From: UBA7957 sp965222695 | Lineage (GTDB): Bacteria > Pseudomonadota > Gammaproteobacteria > Granulosicoccales > Granulosicoccaceae | Assembly (NCBI GenBank): GCA_965222695.1 | Contig: OZ244967.1 | Span: 2,666,001 to 2,730,000 of the forward strand | Direction of reading: 5' to 3' | DNA length: 64,000 bases | Shown: positions 61,674 to 64,000 of the stretch, one piece after another | How the letters are laid out: each line of letters begins with the position of its first letter | Position numbering within the stretch: position 1 is the first letter of the stretch | Position numbers and translations under genes: made by a program | Notes under the pieces: model-generated | What the model saw: only the letters and a program-made list of their open reading frames with translations | Told to the model about the DNA's origin: nothing | The model's database searches: none

Positions 61674-62909
61674 ATGCCGCGTGTCGCAGCCTCGATAGTT
61701 TTTCTTTCCGCTCTGTTCTTGTTCTTTTACTACCAGCGACAAGAGCAAGCTTCTTCGGCCGAATTTATTAATGAAAATGCAAGTCAGATAAAAATATCCC
61801 CGGCTCCTGTTAAACCGCAAACGCAGGAAGCGAGGGATAAAGCCATCGCAGCGATGGAGGTTAAGCCGGCAGATGAATCCGTTGCTGATACGGATCCGGA
61901 AATCGCTGCTCTGATCAGTAAACATCACTACCGGCGGCCGGATTATCAAGCCGCATTGCAAGCGTCATCCAACCGGACAGCCCTCGAACGTTTTCTGAAT
62001 TCCCTGGACCCTTACTCTGAACTCATCAGCGATCAACAACTGCAGTTCACGGAAATCCGAAGTAAAGAGAGCCGTATCGGACCCGGCCTGGATTATCTGT
62101 TTAATGAAGGCGTAATTCTTGGTGTTCCGGTTTTCGCAGGTCCCCTGTATCGGCAAGGATTTAAAAACGCCTTTATCATTCACAGGGTTATGGGAAAAAG
62201 TATTGCATTCGATGATTTCGATACTTACCGGTTTTTACTTGGAATTTCTCCAGGTGACATGATCGACATCGAAATACAAACTCGCCCCTTGTCCCGGACC
62301 GAAACCCTGGAAATTCCAGCAGATCGGTACCATCGCGACCCTGTCCGCTTTTACACAAGCGGAAATACCACGGTTCTGGAGATTAAGAATTTCCGCGCCG
62401 GTTACACAAAGGAAGTCAAGTCCGCTCTGCAGGAGTCCAGGCACAGTAAACGCCTGATCATTGATTTGCGCTTCAGCCCCGGAGGTGATGTTTATGCCAT
62501 GACGGACTGGCTTTCCCTATTCTTAGCTCAGGAACAAGCCGTGGCCCGGCTCATGACGAGCAATCCTGAAACCTCATTGATTCTGAAAACCCTGTCCGGG
62601 AAAGTCGATCTGAACCTTCCGGTTGTGTTACTCGTCAGCGCCTATACTGCCAGCTCGGCCGAGATTTTCGGTCACGCACTCAAAACCGGGTTGAACAACA
62701 CAGTCATCGCCGGACAAGCGAGTAAAGGCAAGTGTCTTGCGCAGACGATATTCGGTCTAAAAGACGAGAATGGGCTAAAACTCTCGACTTACGAAGTGCG
62801 TCTGGCGAACGGAGAAATCTGCCACGGGAAGCCGCTTCAGCCAGACATATCAATACCGGATATAGAATACCTCAGTATGGAGGAGGTAATCGGTTTTATG
62901 GGAAATTAG
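61674..62909 (+). CDS. S41-family (C-terminal processing peptidase-like) membrane-anchored protein
   Basis: A 411-residue protein. One N-terminal span (VAASIVFLSALFLFFYY) anchors it with the rest in the periplasm. After a Pro/Ala linker and a helical CTP-like region (ALERFLNSLDPYSELISDQQ) comes a PDZ-like segment (about 130-210, with LLGISPGDMIDIEIQTRP). The S41 fold follows: YLVLEIKNF-like strand VLEIKNFRAGY and LIIDLRFSPGGDVYAMTDWL. Catalytic Ser327 (YTASSAEIFGHAL), Lys353 and Gln357 (SKGKCLAQ) are all present, so it is probably active. It is the last gene of the kinase-lipoprotein cluster; its end overlaps the convergent transporter by 14 bases. Confidence 0.85.
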   Translation: MPRVAASIVFLSALFLFFYYQRQEQASSAEFINENASQIKISPAPVKPQTQEARDKAIAAMEVKPADESVADTDPEIAALISKHHYRRPDYQAALQASSNRTALERFLNSLDPYSELISDQQLQFTEIRSKESRIGPGLDYLFNEGVILGVPVFAGPLYRQGFKNAFIIHRVMGKSIAFDDFDTYRFLLGISPGDMIDIEIQTRPLSRTETLEIPADRYHRDPVRFYTSGNTTVLEIKNFRAGYTKEVKSALQESRHSKRLIIDLRFSPGGDVYAMTDWLSLFLAQEQAVARLMTSNPETSLILKTLSGKVDLNLPVVLLVSAYTASSAEIFGHALKTGLNNTVIAGQASKGKCLAQTIFGLKDENGLKLSTYEVRLANGEICHGKPLQPDISIPDIEYLSMEEVIGFMGN

Positions 62910-64000
62910 AATATCTCTTGGCCAAAAGAAACGCCAGGGCACTGAATATCCCGCATAAGGTCATCAGCGTGAACAGTCTCGCCTGATCATCGTTTTGTAT
63001 AAATCCGATAATGAATGTCAGCAGTGATGCCATACCTATCTGCAGCGCGCCTGATATGCCACCGGCGGCGCCTGAAATTTCCGGCCTTACACTAAGAGCC
63101 CCCGAGGTTGCACTCGGTAAAGTCAAGCCATTGGACAGAGTAATCAATAACATCGGCACGGCCATGGCAAGTGGGTGCATCACACCGTAAAACAACCATA
63201 ATAAGATAAGGCCCGAAGCGCCACACACCAACCCAAACTGAATCATACGATCCGTACCGAACTGTACAGCGTAACGGCCGGACAGATAATTTCCGGCGGC
63301 ATAGCCCACCGCGTTGAACATAAAATACAATCCCATATCCGAAGGAGATGTCTGCATCAGTTCGGTAAAGATATACGGCGCTCCGCCAAGAAAAAGAAAA
63401 TACATTCCCGAAGCCAGAGCGATCAAGGATGCATAAGCGACAAAGGCGGGTTCCCTGGCCAGCAGTGCGGTACTGGCACGCATATTCAGCCTGCGTGCAT
63501 GCGATTCGTGAGGTCTGCGGGTTTCGTGCTGTTTAAAGTAAATCATGATCAGGGTCAACAGCGCCAGAACCAGGCATAAGTAAAATACAAAGCGCCAGGA
63601 ACCGAATTGGGTAAGCAATCCTCCGGTGTAAGGACCCAACATGGGCGTAATAACCATCGCCATGGTGATGTAACCGATAAGACTCGCGGATTTATCCCGC
63701 TCATACACATCCCTGACAATCACTCTTGACAGGCTGATACCCACCGATCCGCCCAATCCCTGCACGACTCTGCCGAGCAGAAGACTTTCGATGTTCGGTG
63801 CCAGTGCACAGATCAATGATCCGGCCGAAAAAAAGACAAAGCCGGCCATCATGATCGGGCGGCGGCCGTAGTGATCCGACAACGAACCCAGAAAGAGCTG
63901 CGAGACTGCCGTAGACAAAAGAAACAGGGTCAACACCAACTGAGCCAGGCCATATGAAGCACTGAGCTCGCGCATAATATCCGTGGTAGCAGGCAGAGTA
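62896..64000 (-). CDS. Bcr/CflA-type MFS drug efflux transporter, 5' end cut by window edge
   Basis: A major facilitator of the drug:H+ antiporter 12-span type, truncated at the right edge. The frame stays open to base 64000 and the codons there (TLPATTDIMREL) match the loop after TM1 of Bcr/CflA. Seen are motif A (GSLSDHYGRRPIMMAGFVFF), motif C region (GYITMAMVITPMLGPYTGGL) and GRVVQGLGGSVGISLSRVIV. Likely substrates are bicyclomycin-, chloramphenicol- or sulfonamide-like compounds, not predictable here. Confidence 0.92.
   Translation of the reverse strand, partial: TLPATTDIMRELSASYGLAQLVLTLFLLSTAVSQLFLGSLSDHYGRRPIMMAGFVFFSAGSLICALAPNIESLLLGRVVQGLGGSVGISLSRVIVRDVYERDKSASLIGYITMAMVITPMLGPYTGGLLTQFGSWRFVFYLCLVLALLTLIMIYFKQHETRRPHESHARRLNMRASTALLAREPAFVAYASLIALASGMYFLFLGGAPYIFTELMQTSPSDMGLYFMFNAVGYAAGNYLSGRYAVQFGTDRMIQFGLVCGASGLILLWLFYGVMHPLAMAVPMLLITLSNGLTLPSATSGALSVRPEISGAAGGISGALQIGMASLLTFIIGFIQNDDQARLFTLMTLCGIFSALAFLLAKRYSNFP

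Noticed and set aside
1..64000. tRNA, rRNA, CRISPR arrays, phage or intact IS genes
   Set aside because: None recognised on either strand; only short repeat remnants are present.

Overview
The window looks like chromosome of a gammaproteobacterium, probably marine or aquatic, of roughly balanced base composition. This rests on the block rpsB-tsf-pyrH-frr-uppS-cdsA-dxr-rseP-bamA-skp-lpxD-fabZ-lpxA, the map-glnD-dapE run, a YajR-type transporter between ssb and uvrA, and lipid A genes that imply a Gram-negative outer membrane. I cannot name a genus. No rRNA, tRNA, CRISPR array, phage or intact insertion sequence was seen.

Layout. 1-3.9 kb: the tail of a NarL-type response regulator facing a hybrid histidine kinase, then nth and lexA; a 15-bp perfect inverted repeat covers the lexA ribosome binding site. 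4.0-14.7 kb: a surface polysaccharide locus with an initiating phosphoglycosyltransferase, an O-antigen ligase-like protein, three glycosyltransferases, a Wzm/Wzt-like ABC exporter and two enzymes resembling WbpB and WbpD of the 2,3-diamino-uronate pathway. 15.0-19.6 kb: sulfate activation (fused Sat-CysC) and the S-adenosylmethionine cycle (ahcY, metK). 19.7-26.2 kb: a secreted propeller-like protein, ssb, a YajR-like transporter and uvrA. 26.3-39.4 kb: the envelope and translation block, all on the minus strand; it stops at lpxA, and the usual next gene lpxB is absent. 39.7-44.3 kb: map, glnD and dapE on the plus strand.

44.3-54.6 kb: a MocR-type regulator diverges from a polyamine-family ABC transporter (Tat-exported binding protein, ATPase, two permeases), a small secreted protein, an MmsA-like aldehyde dehydrogenase and a class III aminotransferase close to taurine:pyruvate aminotransferase. 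Together they suggest uptake and oxidation of an omega-amino compound. The second permease has an unusual C-terminal extension of about 170 residues with an extra membrane span and two FGGMF motifs. 55-57.4 kb: an EamA and a MATE exporter. 57.7-62.9 kb: a compact cluster of an OmpA-like lipoprotein, a transmembrane Ser/Thr kinase, two coiled-coil lipoproteins and an S41 protease-like protein. This cluster is the best candidate for an undescribed system: cytoplasmic kinase signalling linked to the cell envelope. The window ends inside a Bcr/CflA-type transporter.

Short dispersed sequences recur between genes. One family (TA[A/G]-GGGCCTGTT...) and a second (CTAGTAGTCCGTC) repeatedly supply the stop codon of the adjoining gene. 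There is also a REP-like pair after uvrA and two very large back-to-back inverted repeats at 54.7-54.9 kb.
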